A stretch of 64,000 bases of DNA from Virgibacillus_P tibetensis (lineage in GTDB: Bacteria > Bacillota > Bacilli > Bacillales > Amphibacillaceae). The notes below the pieces were generated by a model that was not told the origin of the DNA, did not search any database, and worked only from the letters and a program-made list of their open reading frames with translations. This document shows, one piece after another, positions 9,410-17,535 of the stretch. Numbering within the stretch: the stretch's first letter is position 1; each line of letters opens with the position of its first letter. The translations under genes and the position numbers were made by a program. The DNA is taken from positions 62,001 through 126,000 of the forward strand of contig NZ_JARZFX010000002.1 in assembly GCF_036026595.1 (NCBI RefSeq), read 5' to 3'.

Positions 9410-9664
9410 CTAATCTAACCCTTTCAAAGCCTTTTCTTCATCAGAAGAATACCAAACAATCACCCATGAACCATCTTTTGAACATGGGTTAAAATCAAGT
9501 GTATTAATATCAGTATGTTTAACTAATGGAGTGATACCTTGTTTGATTCCATTAAGAATTAATTCTTGCATCTCATTTGAAAGTTCGCCTTGTCCAAACG
9601 TCACAAATTTACCTATATTATCTTTTTTCTTTAAATGTGGGATTTTTAGTAGTGTTAATACCAT
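9410..9664 (-). CDS. Small hypothetical protein
   Basis: This is a reading frame of 84 codons from ATG at 9664; an in-frame GTG at 9679 would add five residues. It has no signal peptide or membrane segment, and it contains a KHTDINTLDFNPCSKDGSW stretch and a Trp-rich C-terminal half. It lies in the same orientation as, and 180 bases before, the KAP NTPase gene, so it may be a partner. I do not recognise the family. Coding is supported by length and orientation only. Confidence 0.5.
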   Translation of the reverse strand: MVLTLLKIPHLKKKDNIGKFVTFGQGELSNEMQELILNGIKQGITPLVKHTDINTLDFNPCSKDGSWVIVWYSSDEEKALKGLD

Positions 9665-9771
9665 AATAACACCATCCACCAGCCCTATAACTTACTAATT
9701 CACTTTTCATTTATCTTCCTCCTCACCAACTTCATACTTCGACATAATAATCCAAAAACCCTCCAAAACCA

Positions 9772-9812
9772 ATAAAAAGATATCCAAAAGTTCTTTCGGA
9801 TACCTCTTTCTT
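9772..9812 (-). terminator. Terminator after the EEP nuclease gene
   Basis: On the minus strand GGTATCCGAAAG pairs with CTTTTGGATATC around a short loop, followed by TTTTTATT. Confidence 0.65.
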
Positions 9813-9855
9813 AAATCATACAACCTTTTTTTGTTCGGATTATTCCACAATAGCT

Positions 9856-9907
9856 GATTGTGGAATATCATTTTCTATTGAATAGTAGCGTTGTATTGAC
9901 TATTAAA
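9856..9907. repeat. Right imperfect repeat bordering the accessory island
   Basis: This is the diverged partner of the repeat at 4957-5010, in the same orientation, with the first 30 bases best conserved. Its position between the island terminator and the EEP nuclease gene makes it a possible right boundary. Confidence 0.45.
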
Positions 9908-9938
9908 TCCACTCTGTAAATCGTATTTGTTTTGTTCG

Positions 9939-10724
9939 TTAATTAAATTTCTCCACTTCCACCATAATTGCGGAATGATCTGTAACACATTTACTTCTTA
10001 GGGTATCATCAATAACTATATCTATTAATTCGCTATATAGTGATGGTGTCATTATGGCATAATCAATTCGTCTTCCAGTATTAGCAGTCGGCCTATCCAT
10101 TGAATTATTCTTTTCTACCCAAGCATCTACTGCCCCAAGTGATAGAAGTTTTATAAATTTCTCTTTTTGCGTTGTGCCCAAGTCATAAACATTCATATCG
10201 CCTATTATTAGTAATTTATCTTCTTTTTTACTTTTATAGCGTTCAATCATATTATCCCAAAAATTTTTGTCTCCTAACGGAATATGGACACCAATAAATA
10301 TTCTATCACCAACTTTAACTTCAACATTTCTCATTTTTCCAGAAAAATTATAAGGCAAAATTTCATAATCAACCCTTATGAACATTACTGTGATGCTTTT
10401 ATTTCCTTTTTTGAAGTCATCCTCACAATAGGTATTTGGATATACAATTTTATAACGAAACTTCTTCAGTTCTTTGATAAAATTCTTACCTGCAACCGAA
10501 TTAATATCAAATTCTTGAAAAAAAATAATATCAATGTTTTTATTTTTCACATACTCCATTAATTTTGATATATTCTTATCTGAATCTATCTCGTTTCTCC
10601 ATATATTAACTGCATTATTCCATGCATTCCAATCAATTTTCTCAAAACTATTATTATAATCATTTGGTAACGGTTTAGGAGTTAACCCACCAAAGTTATT
10701 AATGTTTAAACTAAGAATTTTCAT
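9939..10724 (-). CDS. Endonuclease/exonuclease/phosphatase (EEP) family protein
   Basis: The 261 residues show the EEP (DNase I-like) fold signatures in order: MKILSLNINNFGG with the metal-site Asn, IIFFQEFD with the Mg-binding Glu, a central HIPLGDKNF, IIGDMNVYDLG, and the terminal TDHSAIMVEV with the catalytic Asp-His pair. The fold covers Mg-dependent phosphodiesterases that act on DNA, RNA, lipids or inositol phosphates, so the substrate is open. There is no signal peptide, so it is cytosolic. The ATG at 10724 follows GAGAGGATAT. Confidence 0.85.
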   Translation of the reverse strand: MKILSLNINNFGGLTPKPLPNDYNNSFEKIDWNAWNNAVNIWRNEIDSDKNISKLMEYVKNKNIDIIFFQEFDINSVAGKNFIKELKKFRYKIVYPNTYCEDDFKKGNKSITVMFIRVDYEILPYNFSGKMRNVEVKVGDRIFIGVHIPLGDKNFWDNMIERYKSKKEDKLLIIGDMNVYDLGTTQKEKFIKLLSLGAVDAWVEKNNSMDRPTANTGRRIDYAIMTPSLYSELIDIVIDDTLRSKCVTDHSAIMVEVEKFN

Positions 10725-10859
10725 TTTTTATATCCTCTCTTGTATTTAGTGGGTTTATACTTGTAATTATTGATTTAACATCCTTACAAATTCCTATTTA
10801 TCTATGATATCAAAAATACCTTTATTTCGTATTAAGAGTCTACTACGTAATTGATAAGA

Positions 10860-11040
10860 CTTACTCCACAATCGCCCGTATATAGGGGTATGCCCACGCC
10901 TGAGCACAGGCCTGGTTTTAGTCAGCTTACCTTATCAGTAGCTTTACCGATGTTGAGTTATCGCAAGGGCGCTAGGCAATGGGCATTGGAGCCGGACGAG
11001 GCTGTTTAAGCGTAAGAATTAATTGCCGCCAAAAATTCTA
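10860..11040. other. GC-richer unassigned segment
   Basis: The stretch is visibly richer in G+C than its surroundings and contains short inverted repeats (for example GCCTGAGCACAGGC). One plus-strand frame reads LSYRKGARQWALEPDEAV then a stop, but there is no start or ribosome site. It may be a decayed gene or a structured RNA. It matched no riboswitch or tRNA pattern I know. Confidence 0.25.
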
Positions 11041-11107
11041 TACTCCTATTTCTCAAAAACGGGACAGAAGAGCCATACCTCTATCTCTGTCCCCTGGACT
11101 CATTCTA

Positions 11108-12460
11108 CTAATCTACAGCGATTGATAAACGCTTTACTTTCAATGATGGTGATCCTATATTTCCAACTGCGCTCATTGGTGCAAATTCAAGGTCTGATCC
11201 TACTTGCTCAATGTCGTGTAATATTTCAAAAAAGTTCCCTGCAATTGTCATTTGGTTGGTTGGTCCAACAATCTTTCCCGCTTTTACATAATATCCATTT
11301 GCTGCTAATGAAAAATCGCCAGAAATTACATTTGCTCCGGAGTGCAGTCCTGCTAAGTTTGTAATAATGATGCCTTCTTCCAGATCCTCATATAAATCTT
11401 CATATGCCTCTTCCCCTGGTTGGATAAAGAGATTCGACGGACTAATTCCGATTGTATCTTTATAGGAAGGTTTATGACCATGACCTGTTGAGGCGACACC
11501 ATCCTTTTTAGCTGTTTTTAAATTATGAAAGTAGGATTCCAGCTTCCCATTCTCTACTACTGTTAGCTGTTTAGTTGCTACACCTTCTGAATCAAACGTT
11601 CCACTATGAATACTATTGGATAAAAACGGATCATCTGTAAGCGTAACGTGAGATGATGCGATATCTTCATTGAGTTTCCCTTTTAATAACGATTGATCCT
11701 TTTGAACTGCTTCAGCAGAAAGTGAAGGGACAAATGTTGCTAGAAGAGACGCTGCCGCACTATTTTTGAAAATAATTGAGTACTTTTTGTTTGGATACGT
11801 TTTTCCACCTAGATAACTTAATGCTTTTTCAACAGCTTCTGCTGCGATTTTATTTGGATCAAGAGATTTAAAGTCCTGCGTTCTCGTTACATGAAAGTCA
11901 GATTTAAGCTCCTCTTCCTCTTTCACCACAACTGAAAAAATGACGACAAGTATATTGTTTCGATCACTTAAAGACAGTCCTTTACTATTAAATAACGCTT
12001 TTTCCACTGTTGCATCTTGCAGTGTTGCATAATCAGTCTGAACAACCCTGGAATCATAAGCGTATATTTTCTTCTCGACTTCTTTCATAAATGCGATCTT
12101 ATCTACTGTTGTTACTTCAGAAAGGGATGAAGAATAAAAGTCCATTTCCCGATAGGATGTGTCTCCAGCATATATTTCCTCTGGTTCATCCTCTATTAAT
12201 GCTGCATTTTCTTTTACACTATCAAGTAAAAAACGTACAGAATCTTCGTCTAGCTTTTCCGTATAGGCATAGCCCATTTTTCCGTCATAAAGGCCTCGAA
12301 GTGATACCCCATTGACAGTTGATGATTCAAATCCGTCTATCTCACCTTTAAAAATGTCACAGGAAAAGCTCTCCTGTTTTTCATAATAAAGCTCCAAATC
12401 TGTAAAACCTAATTTTTCTCCTTCTGCAAAAAGCTGGTTGCGAAATGTTGTTAGTTCCAT
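11108..12460 (-). CDS. tldE: TldE/PmbA-type metalloprotease-complex subunit
   Basis: The 450-residue protein belongs to the TldD/PmbA family and lacks the HExxxH zinc motif of its upstream partner, as expected for the non-catalytic TldE (PmbA) half of the TldD-TldE heterodimer. Family features include VNGVSLRGLYDGKMGYAYTE in the N-terminal half and the glycine-rich DFSLAANGYYVKAGKIVGP near the end. In other bacteria the complex cleaves unstructured peptides and matures some ribosomal peptides. Its ATG directly follows the tldD stop codon, so the two are translationally coupled. Confidence 0.9.
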   Translation of the reverse strand: MELTTFRNQLFAEGEKLGFTDLELYYEKQESFSCDIFKGEIDGFESSTVNGVSLRGLYDGKMGYAYTEKLDEDSVRFLLDSVKENAALIEDEPEEIYAGDTSYREMDFYSSSLSEVTTVDKIAFMKEVEKKIYAYDSRVVQTDYATLQDATVEKALFNSKGLSLSDRNNILVVIFSVVVKEEEELKSDFHVTRTQDFKSLDPNKIAAEAVEKALSYLGGKTYPNKKYSIIFKNSAAASLLATFVPSLSAEAVQKDQSLLKGKLNEDIASSHVTLTDDPFLSNSIHSGTFDSEGVATKQLTVVENGKLESYFHNLKTAKKDGVASTGHGHKPSYKDTIGISPSNLFIQPGEEAYEDLYEDLEEGIIITNLAGLHSGANVISGDFSLAANGYYVKAGKIVGPTNQMTIAGNFFEILHDIEQVGSDLEFAPMSAVGNIGSPSLKVKRLSIAVD

Positions 12461-13855
12461 TTAGTTCTCCTCCCTTCCACCGACAGTAATTTCACTAACA
12501 CGAAGCATTGGCTGACCAACGTTAACAGGAATACTACCACTAGAAGCGCCACACATTCCTGCACCATGTCCAAGGTTATCTCCAACCATATCAATTTTCT
12601 GGATCGTTTTAGCACCATTTCCTATTAAAGTTGCACCACGTAACGGTTTATCAATCTTCCCGTCTTTTACTAAATAAGCTTCATTAATGGCAAAGTTATA
12701 ATCTCCGGTAGCTGGACTTACAGATCCGCCACCCATATATTTTGCATATATTCCGAATTCTGTGTTTGCAATAATTTCCTCTGATGTGGATTTTCCTGGA
12801 GCTATATAGGTGTTGGTCATTCGTGAGGTCGGAGCGAACTTGTAGGATTCTCTTCTCCCAGAACCAGTCGATTCCTCTTCCATTCTTCTGCCATTAAACT
12901 TATCAATCAAGTAACCTTTTAAAATACCATTTTCAATTAAAATATTTTCGCGCGCCTTTTCTCCTTCATCATCGATGTTAATGGATCCCCATTCATTTGT
13001 TAGTGTGCCATCATCAATATATGTAACGAGATCAGAAGCTACTTTCTCACCTTTTTTATTAGCAAATACAGAATTACCTTTAGCAACGGCTGCTGCTTCT
13101 AAGCCATGACCACAAGCTTCATGGAATATCACCCCACCAAACTCATTATCAATAATGACCGGGAACTTACCGCTGGGAGCAGGGTCTGCATGGAGCATAG
13201 TAACGGCAACACGAGCTGCTTCCTTCGCATAATGATTCAGGTCCAATCCTTCGATAAATTCAAATCCCTGAAGTGCACCTGGTCCATAGAACCCAGTTTG
13301 CATATCACTTCCATTGGATGCAATGGCTGCTATAGCTAATCGACTTCTCACTCTTTTATCCTCTACATAGGTACCTTCCGAATTAGCAATTAATACATGC
13401 TGCTCTTCATCCAATAAATTTATCATTGCCTGTGAAATGGCTGGATCATAATTCCTAACTATTTCATTTGTTTTGCGGAGCACATTTAATTTCCGTATTT
13501 TCTCCACACTATTAGGCAATTGCAGAATGGGATGTGCTGTTTCTACTATCTTTTTATCCATTGGTAAAATGATGTTACGCTCACCTTGTTCCCCTTGAAT
13601 TGCTTGAGCTGCTGTTTTGGCTGCTTTTAAAAGACCTTCTTTCGAAAAATCATTTGTATAAGCATAAACACTTTGCAACCCTTTAAAAATACGAATACCT
13701 ACACCAAAATCCCTGCCTGATATATTCTTTTCCAAACGATTACTTTGAAATGTCATATGGTTTGTAAATCGGTCATCCACGAACACTTCAGAAAAATCCC
13801 CACCTGTTGTCAGTGCAGCAGATAATACATCTTCAATGAGTGACTTATTTAGCAT
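12461..13855 (-). CDS. tldD: TldD metalloprotease
   Basis: This is the catalytic subunit of the TldD-TldE zinc protease. The zinc-binding motif HEACGHGLEAAAV is present near the middle and GGGSVSPATGDYNFAINEAY near the C-terminus. I place the start at ATG 13855 (MLNKSLIEDV) because AGGAGG sits six bases upstream; the longer frame to 13891 has no such site. The protein is 464 residues and forms an operon with tldE. No peptide precursor gene is recognisable beside it, so the substrate is unknown. Confidence 0.92.
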   Translation of the reverse strand: MLNKSLIEDVLSAALTTGGDFSEVFVDDRFTNHMTFQSNRLEKNISGRDFGVGIRIFKGLQSVYAYTNDFSKEGLLKAAKTAAQAIQGEQGERNIILPMDKKIVETAHPILQLPNSVEKIRKLNVLRKTNEIVRNYDPAISQAMINLLDEEQHVLIANSEGTYVEDKRVRSRLAIAAIASNGSDMQTGFYGPGALQGFEFIEGLDLNHYAKEAARVAVTMLHADPAPSGKFPVIIDNEFGGVIFHEACGHGLEAAAVAKGNSVFANKKGEKVASDLVTYIDDGTLTNEWGSINIDDEGEKARENILIENGILKGYLIDKFNGRRMEEESTGSGRRESYKFAPTSRMTNTYIAPGKSTSEEIIANTEFGIYAKYMGGGSVSPATGDYNFAINEAYLVKDGKIDKPLRGATLIGNGAKTIQKIDMVGDNLGHGAGMCGASSGSIPVNVGQPMLRVSEITVGGREEN

Positions 13856-14159
13856 ATTACGCCTCCTGTTTTCTATTAATTTAAAAAACACAATATATGT
13901 ATTATAACGGAAAATGGATTAAATTGGAATGTTGAATTGTGCGAAAGGGATTAGGGGGGGGGAGACAGAGGGACAGGTTAAGACCAGTGAAAAAGCACCC
14001 CTGTTAGCAACTTAAGAAAGATGTCACAATCACAGTGGTGTAGTGAAAACGTAAAGCAAGATGAATAAAATGTATTGTATTTTCATGATAATACAGTGTT
14101 CATATACTTGAAAACTATTACAGAAATAAGGTATACTTACATTAAGAAATCGGTATAAT

Positions 14160-14300
14160 AAAAATGACCGAGTGTATCAGCACCCGGTCATGACAACTAC
14201 AAACCGCAAGAAGAGCGGTGACCAACTTTTGCAAAACAAAAGAAGTAACAGCCTTTATCCATTGGTCTGGGAAGGGCGGTTACTTCTTGTTTTTATTGGT
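14160..14300 (+). ncRNA. Candidate antisense antitoxin RNA
   Basis: A TATAAT box at 14154-14159 on the plus strand is followed by a strong hairpin (ATGACCG/CGGTCAT) and then by a terminator in which AGAAGTAAC pairs with GGTTACTTCT, followed by TTTTT. A transcript across this stretch would be antisense to the 3' end of the toxin mRNA encoded at 14280-14399. That is the geometry of the RatA/TxpA type I systems of Bacillus. This is inference from layout. Confidence 0.5.
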
Positions 14301-14399
14301 GACAACTAAAGCAATTATCGCTATAATCGCTGCTAACGATGTTGCGAGGAAAATGCCAAAGTTAATTGGTGTGCCAACTAGTTCCACATATGTCACCAT
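14280..14399 (-). CDS. Small hydrophobic peptide, type I toxin candidate
   Basis: This 39-codon frame starts at ATG 14399 behind a near-perfect AGGGAGGTGG ribosome site. The peptide begins MVTYVELVGTPINFG, has one membrane segment (about residues 16-34, ATSLAAIIAIIALVV) and ends in a basic tail NKNKK. That profile matches TxpA/BsrG/Fst-like or 'putative holin-like' toxins, which insert in the membrane. A terminator stem overlaps its 3' end, and a decayed copy of the same cassette lies at 33975-34235. Confidence 0.7.
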   Translation of the reverse strand: MVTYVELVGTPINFGIFLATSLAAIIAIIALVVTNKNKK

Positions 14400-14514
14400 T
14401 AATACCACCTCCCTTCTAAAGGGAAATGGCCAACCGCCCATCCTACTTATGTAGCTGCTGATTTAATTTTACCATTATTTATTGGCTAATTCTATAAGAA
14501 TAATTCTTGAATTT

Positions 14515-14883
14515 CTAATTAACCAGATAGGCTTCTAACTCTTTTTCCAGCCCCACTTTCCATCTAATCAATCCTGGTATCAGGGTATGCTGTAACACCT
14601 CTTGCACCTTACTATAGTTCTTTACTTCGTATGAACGTACAACCAGTTCTACAGCACTTTTAACTATTATTGTTAATTGTTCAATACTAGTCGATAAAAT
14701 TTCTTCAGGTAATCCATTTAACGTACTTTCAATAGCCGAAAGAGCCTGAACGACATCTCCAAATAAAAGAAATGTCTCCTCATACTTCCCTTCATTTAGT
14801 AACAACTGCGTATGCTTCAGACCTTCAGGTGTTGTATCTAGTAATTCTGTTAATTGTTTCATAACATCTATGTATTTCTCCAT
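14515..14883 (-). CDS. Hypothetical helical protein, flagellin-proximal
   Basis: The 122-residue protein is predicted all-helical, acidic and soluble, with regular Leu/Ile spacing (VVQALSAIESTLNGLPEEIL, SIEQLTIIVKSAVELV). The size and helix pattern recall small flagellar chaperones, but I do not recognise a FliS or FliT signature, and the flagellar link rests on position only. It lies immediately downstream of an intron relic and the homing-endonuclease-like gene on the same strand. The ATG at 14883 follows a GCGAGG stretch. Confidence 0.65.
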   Translation of the reverse strand: MEKYIDVMKQLTELLDTTPEGLKHTQLLLNEGKYEETFLLFGDVVQALSAIESTLNGLPEEILSTSIEQLTIIVKSAVELVVRSYEVKNYSKVQEVLQHTLIPGLIRWKVGLEKELEAYLVN

Positions 14884-14914
14884 TTTGATTCCTCGCTTGT
14901 ATACTATTTTGGTT

Positions 14915-15060
14915 TCTTCTGCGCCGTGTCTTTCGATCAGAGTATGAACTATATTTTAACCCTTTGTCTCGAAATTGTCATACGACAAATACAGGAATTT
15001 CCAAACACTACTCAACTTCATTGCACTTTAGCGCACTACCGTGGTGGGGGTCTTACACCA
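14915..15060 (-). ncRNA. Degraded 3' half of a group I intron
   Basis: Reading the minus strand, ACCACGGTAGTG, ATTTGTCGTATGACAA, ACAAAGGGTTAAAATATAGT and GATCGAAAGACAC align in order with the 3' part of flagellin intron 3 (ACCACGGCAATG, ATTTGTCGAATGACAA, ACAAAGGGTGAAGATATAGT, GATCGAAAGACAC). The S element has changed from AAGATATAGTC to AAAATATAGTT and no 5' half is present, so it should not splice. Confidence 0.75.
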
Positions 15061-15064
15061 AATT

Positions 15065-16645
15065 CTAGGGCTTGATAATAATATCGTCATTTGCTATCTT
15101 ATTGATTATTTCATCTGTGTTTTTCAAATCCATCGGTTTGACACCAACAAATTTATAGTCTATTAACGTTTTATAGAATGTAATTTTTCTATCTGCACGT
15201 TCTGTATAGTTAGGAAAGCGACTACTTCCATATAAACCAAAATACTCCACAATCACCTTTTTTCCATTTAGCTGAATGACCCAATCAGGAATATATGCTT
15301 CGTTAATTGGTTTATTTACAAATCGTTTTCCTTCTCGCAAGATTACAGCTTGTGTTAAGTTGCGCACAAGAAAGTTATGTAGCCATAATTCCTCTTTAGA
15401 ATCACATGCCTGACCATCATCTCCAATAAGCAAATTAAAATCACTTGCTTTCAATTTATGTTCTGGAAATGCTTCTATGATCCATAAATGACTTTTGCTT
15501 TCATAGTGTCTGTCTAGCACGCTAACAAACCTGGGGAAGTGTTGACAAAAATAAGCTCTACTAAGAGTAGGCAATGACTGCTTTTCAATATTATTCTTTT
15601 TGCAAAATAAGCGAAGAGCTTTAATTCGGTTTTCTTTATGGTACCAATATCGATTGGGCACTCTCTTAAACTCTGTAATATCAAATTCATTTGGGAAGCA
15701 CGTCTGAATAATATTGATTGGAGATCCAGCGTATTTATCAAGTAAACCACTTAAACCATTTTCTATCAGTAATTGTTTTGTAATATGTCGGGGTATTTGA
15801 GTATAGGGGATAGCATTTTTTTTAATCAGCTTTAATATCGTATTCCGAGCAATATGTATATCATGCCAATATCCCTGAGTTTTGGGAAAGTCTTCTTGAT
15901 TAAAATCATGTGGAAATAAAGTCATAATAAATTTTGATGGTGAATTATTACATTTGCTCATCGCCCCACTAAAACGATACTTAAGAAGCATTTCTTGATT
16001 AACCTTTTCAGGAACTTCATAAAAAGATATTTTTTCCTTTTGAAGCATCTCCAAGAAATGGGTTCTTAGCATTATTAAGTCCTTGGACCACCTCTGAGGG
16101 ACCTTCTTAAATTGAAATGGTTTGTAGCGGTTAGGGTAGATGCTATTCATTAGCTGATACGGAGAGTCATTATGGCGTTTCAACGGATTGGAAAATCCCC
16201 ATTCTACCAGTTTATCATAGGAGACGACATTCGGAATTTCATTCAAAGATAATTTATTTTGCTTTAGAATAACTTCCAGGCGTTTTTTAATGTTTTCCTT
16301 GGAAGCCCAATAATCCTCCGAGACTCTGGGGAAGTCGAATTCATCATAAGTCCCAGGATAAACAAAATTAAGTAACTTCTTAATGGACTTAAAACGATTT
16401 AATACGCCCCAAAGCTTTTGTTCTTTTATAAATAAGCGGTTGATACGTGGTATTTCCTCTCTACTCAATCCCATTTTCATTTCCAAAACATATCGACTGA
16501 TAATAATCACGTTCTTGTCATTTTGCCATGTTCCTTTAGGTAGACCTTTCCTTGCACCAGTAAATAAATCATCATAAACCGCAATAATTGGTTCGTTTAG
16601 TAATCTTCTATGGCTCATAGACCTATAATTATTCAAAAATAGCAC
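15065..16645 (-). CDS. Homing-endonuclease-like protein with repeats and a C-terminal PD-(D/E)XK/Vsr-type nuclease domain
   Basis: The 526-residue protein contains about five diverged repeats of some 60 residues, each with an IP motif, a GL/GF xx L motif and a SP...FP box (for example SPINIIQTCFPNEF). These resemble the DNA-reading repeats seen in homing-endonuclease-associated proteins. The C-terminal ~110 residues have SKEELWL, YIPDWVI and VIVEYFG, with spaced acidic residues as in Vsr/EDxHD nucleases. The stop is directly followed by the 3' half of a group I intron, as for an intron-encoded endonuclease whose intron has decayed. The start is GTG 16645 or TTG 16636 behind AGGGGTG. The nuclease assignment is inference from motifs. 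Confidence 0.65.
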   Translation of the reverse strand: MLFLNNYRSMSHRRLLNEPIIAVYDDLFTGARKGLPKGTWQNDKNVIIISRYVLEMKMGLSREEIPRINRLFIKEQKLWGVLNRFKSIKKLLNFVYPGTYDEFDFPRVSEDYWASKENIKKRLEVILKQNKLSLNEIPNVVSYDKLVEWGFSNPLKRHNDSPYQLMNSIYPNRYKPFQFKKVPQRWSKDLIMLRTHFLEMLQKEKISFYEVPEKVNQEMLLKYRFSGAMSKCNNSPSKFIMTLFPHDFNQEDFPKTQGYWHDIHIARNTILKLIKKNAIPYTQIPRHITKQLLIENGLSGLLDKYAGSPINIIQTCFPNEFDITEFKRVPNRYWYHKENRIKALRLFCKKNNIEKQSLPTLSRAYFCQHFPRFVSVLDRHYESKSHLWIIEAFPEHKLKASDFNLLIGDDGQACDSKEELWLHNFLVRNLTQAVILREGKRFVNKPINEAYIPDWVIQLNGKKVIVEYFGLYGSSRFPNYTERADRKITFYKTLIDYKFVGVKPMDLKNTDEIINKIANDDIIIKP

Positions 16646-16960
16646 CCCTATCTATTATAACACAAAACAAAACGTATGTTCCATTTTTATATACTGGGGC
16701 GATTGATTAAATAAATTCAATGCTTTTTTTACTAGTGGCTAGATTAGCAATTAAAGTTTTCCCTGAATTTCAGAAAATATATTTCTTCATCCTTTTTACA
16801 CTTTTTAAGAGAATTGAAAAATATAGTCATTTAAGGATTTGCTGTTGAACTAAGTAAATGGGTACTCATTAAATGTTAAACTGATTGATTCTATTTCGTA
16901 ATTTTGGGATAACAAATAAATTCTAGAAACTCAACGCTTTTAATATTCCATTTATTACCT

Positions 16961-16990
16961 AAGAAAAAGAACCCTAGCAAAGCTAGAGTC
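16961..16990 (-). terminator. Flagellin transcript terminator
   Basis: On the minus strand ACTCTAGC pairs with GCTAGGGT across a 3-base loop, followed by TCTTTTTCTT. It lies beyond the second flagellin tail (exon 4), so the flagellin transcript should include intron 3 and exon 4. Confidence 0.8.
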
Positions 16991-17009
16991 CCTTTCATAA
17001 AATCTAATA

Positions 17010-17054
17010 TTAACGAAGTAGTTGTAATACTCCTTGTGGTTGTTGGTTGGCTTG
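17010..17054 (-). CDS. hag: Alternative flagellin C-terminal exon (exon 4)
   Basis: Fifteen codons encode QANQQPQGVLQLLR and a stop. This is the canonical flagellin C-terminus, closer to Bacillus subtilis Hag (QANQQPQNVLQLLR) than the tail in exon 3 (QSQQMPQGVLQLLR). It has no start of its own and directly follows the predicted 3' end of intron 3. Splicing of intron 3 would append it in frame. The 27 bases encoding QGVLQLLR differ from those in exon 3 at only three or four positions, which points to duplication of the gene end. Confidence 0.75.
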   Translation of the reverse strand, partial: QANQQPQGVLQLLR

Positions 17055-17454
17055 CTTTGCCGCTGTGTCTTTCGATCACAGAATAGACTATATCTTCACC
17101 CTTTGTTTCAATTTTGTCATTCGACAAATATCGGGAAGTGACAGGCACTTCCAAAGGGGCTGGGCACTTCGAATGATAATAAACTATCACCCTACGAATC
17201 TCATTGCCGTGGTTTTCACGTTAGGCAGTGCATTCTAGTCGTTGAACCTTCACCAGGTTTTCACCGTAGGCGCTTGGCTGCTGATTATCCATTGTGTTAT
17301 CGCTTCATTTTTCAAACCGTCACGTTTACCGTTTCCAGTTGCGTTGTGGCATGTAGCGCTTTAGGAAGTTCCAGCAATTCACCCAGTCATACTCTAATCC
17401 GTTACCAGATTAGACGCCCTTCCATTATTACCTAAGTAGTTGTAAAACTCCTTG
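17055..17454 (-). ncRNA. Group I intron 3, spanning the flagellin stop codon
   Basis: The conserved core is clear on the minus strand: P element AATTGCTGGAA, Q element AATCAGCAGCCAAGC, R element GGTTCAACGACTAGA and S element AAGATATAGTC (P7 pairing GACTA/TAGTC). The intron has no ORF. The best P1 pairs exon AUGCCU with intron GGGCGU (six pairs ending in the required U-G). This puts the 5' splice site inside exon 3 after codon Pro, and the intron P1 loop then carries the codons QGVLQLLR and the TAA. The intron ends GGCAAAG before exon 4. A second 5' site, after GCT at 17473, would give a tail of exactly normal length but has weaker pairing. Confidence 0.85.
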
Positions 17455-17535
17455 AGGCATTTGTTGGGATTGAGCTAACATTGCTTGTGATGCTTGAGTA
17501 AGAATATTATTCTTTGTGAACTCCATCATTTCTTT
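17428..17535 (-). CDS. hag: Flagellin, exon 3 (C-terminal D0 domain and first stop codon)
   Basis: Thirty-five codons and TAA encode KEMMEFTKNNILTQASQAML followed by AQSQQMPQGVLQLLR, the conserved C-terminal flagellin helix that packs against the N-terminal helix in the filament core. Joined to exon 2 after RDVDYA it matches the Bacillus Hag register exactly (RDVDMAKEM). This exon ends the 276-residue flagellin if intron 3 is not removed. Confidence 0.88.
   Translation of the reverse strand, partial: KEMMEFTKNNILTQASQAMLAQSQQMPQGVLQLLR

Noticed and set aside
9939..10724. EEP protein as a toxin nuclease of a two-gene system
   Set aside because: No partner immunity gene or shared operon is visible.
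16891..17190. 99-codon frame MIVYYHSKC... across the intron 3/exon 4 junction
   Set aside because: It reads intron sequence and the exon 4 tail in the wrong frame.
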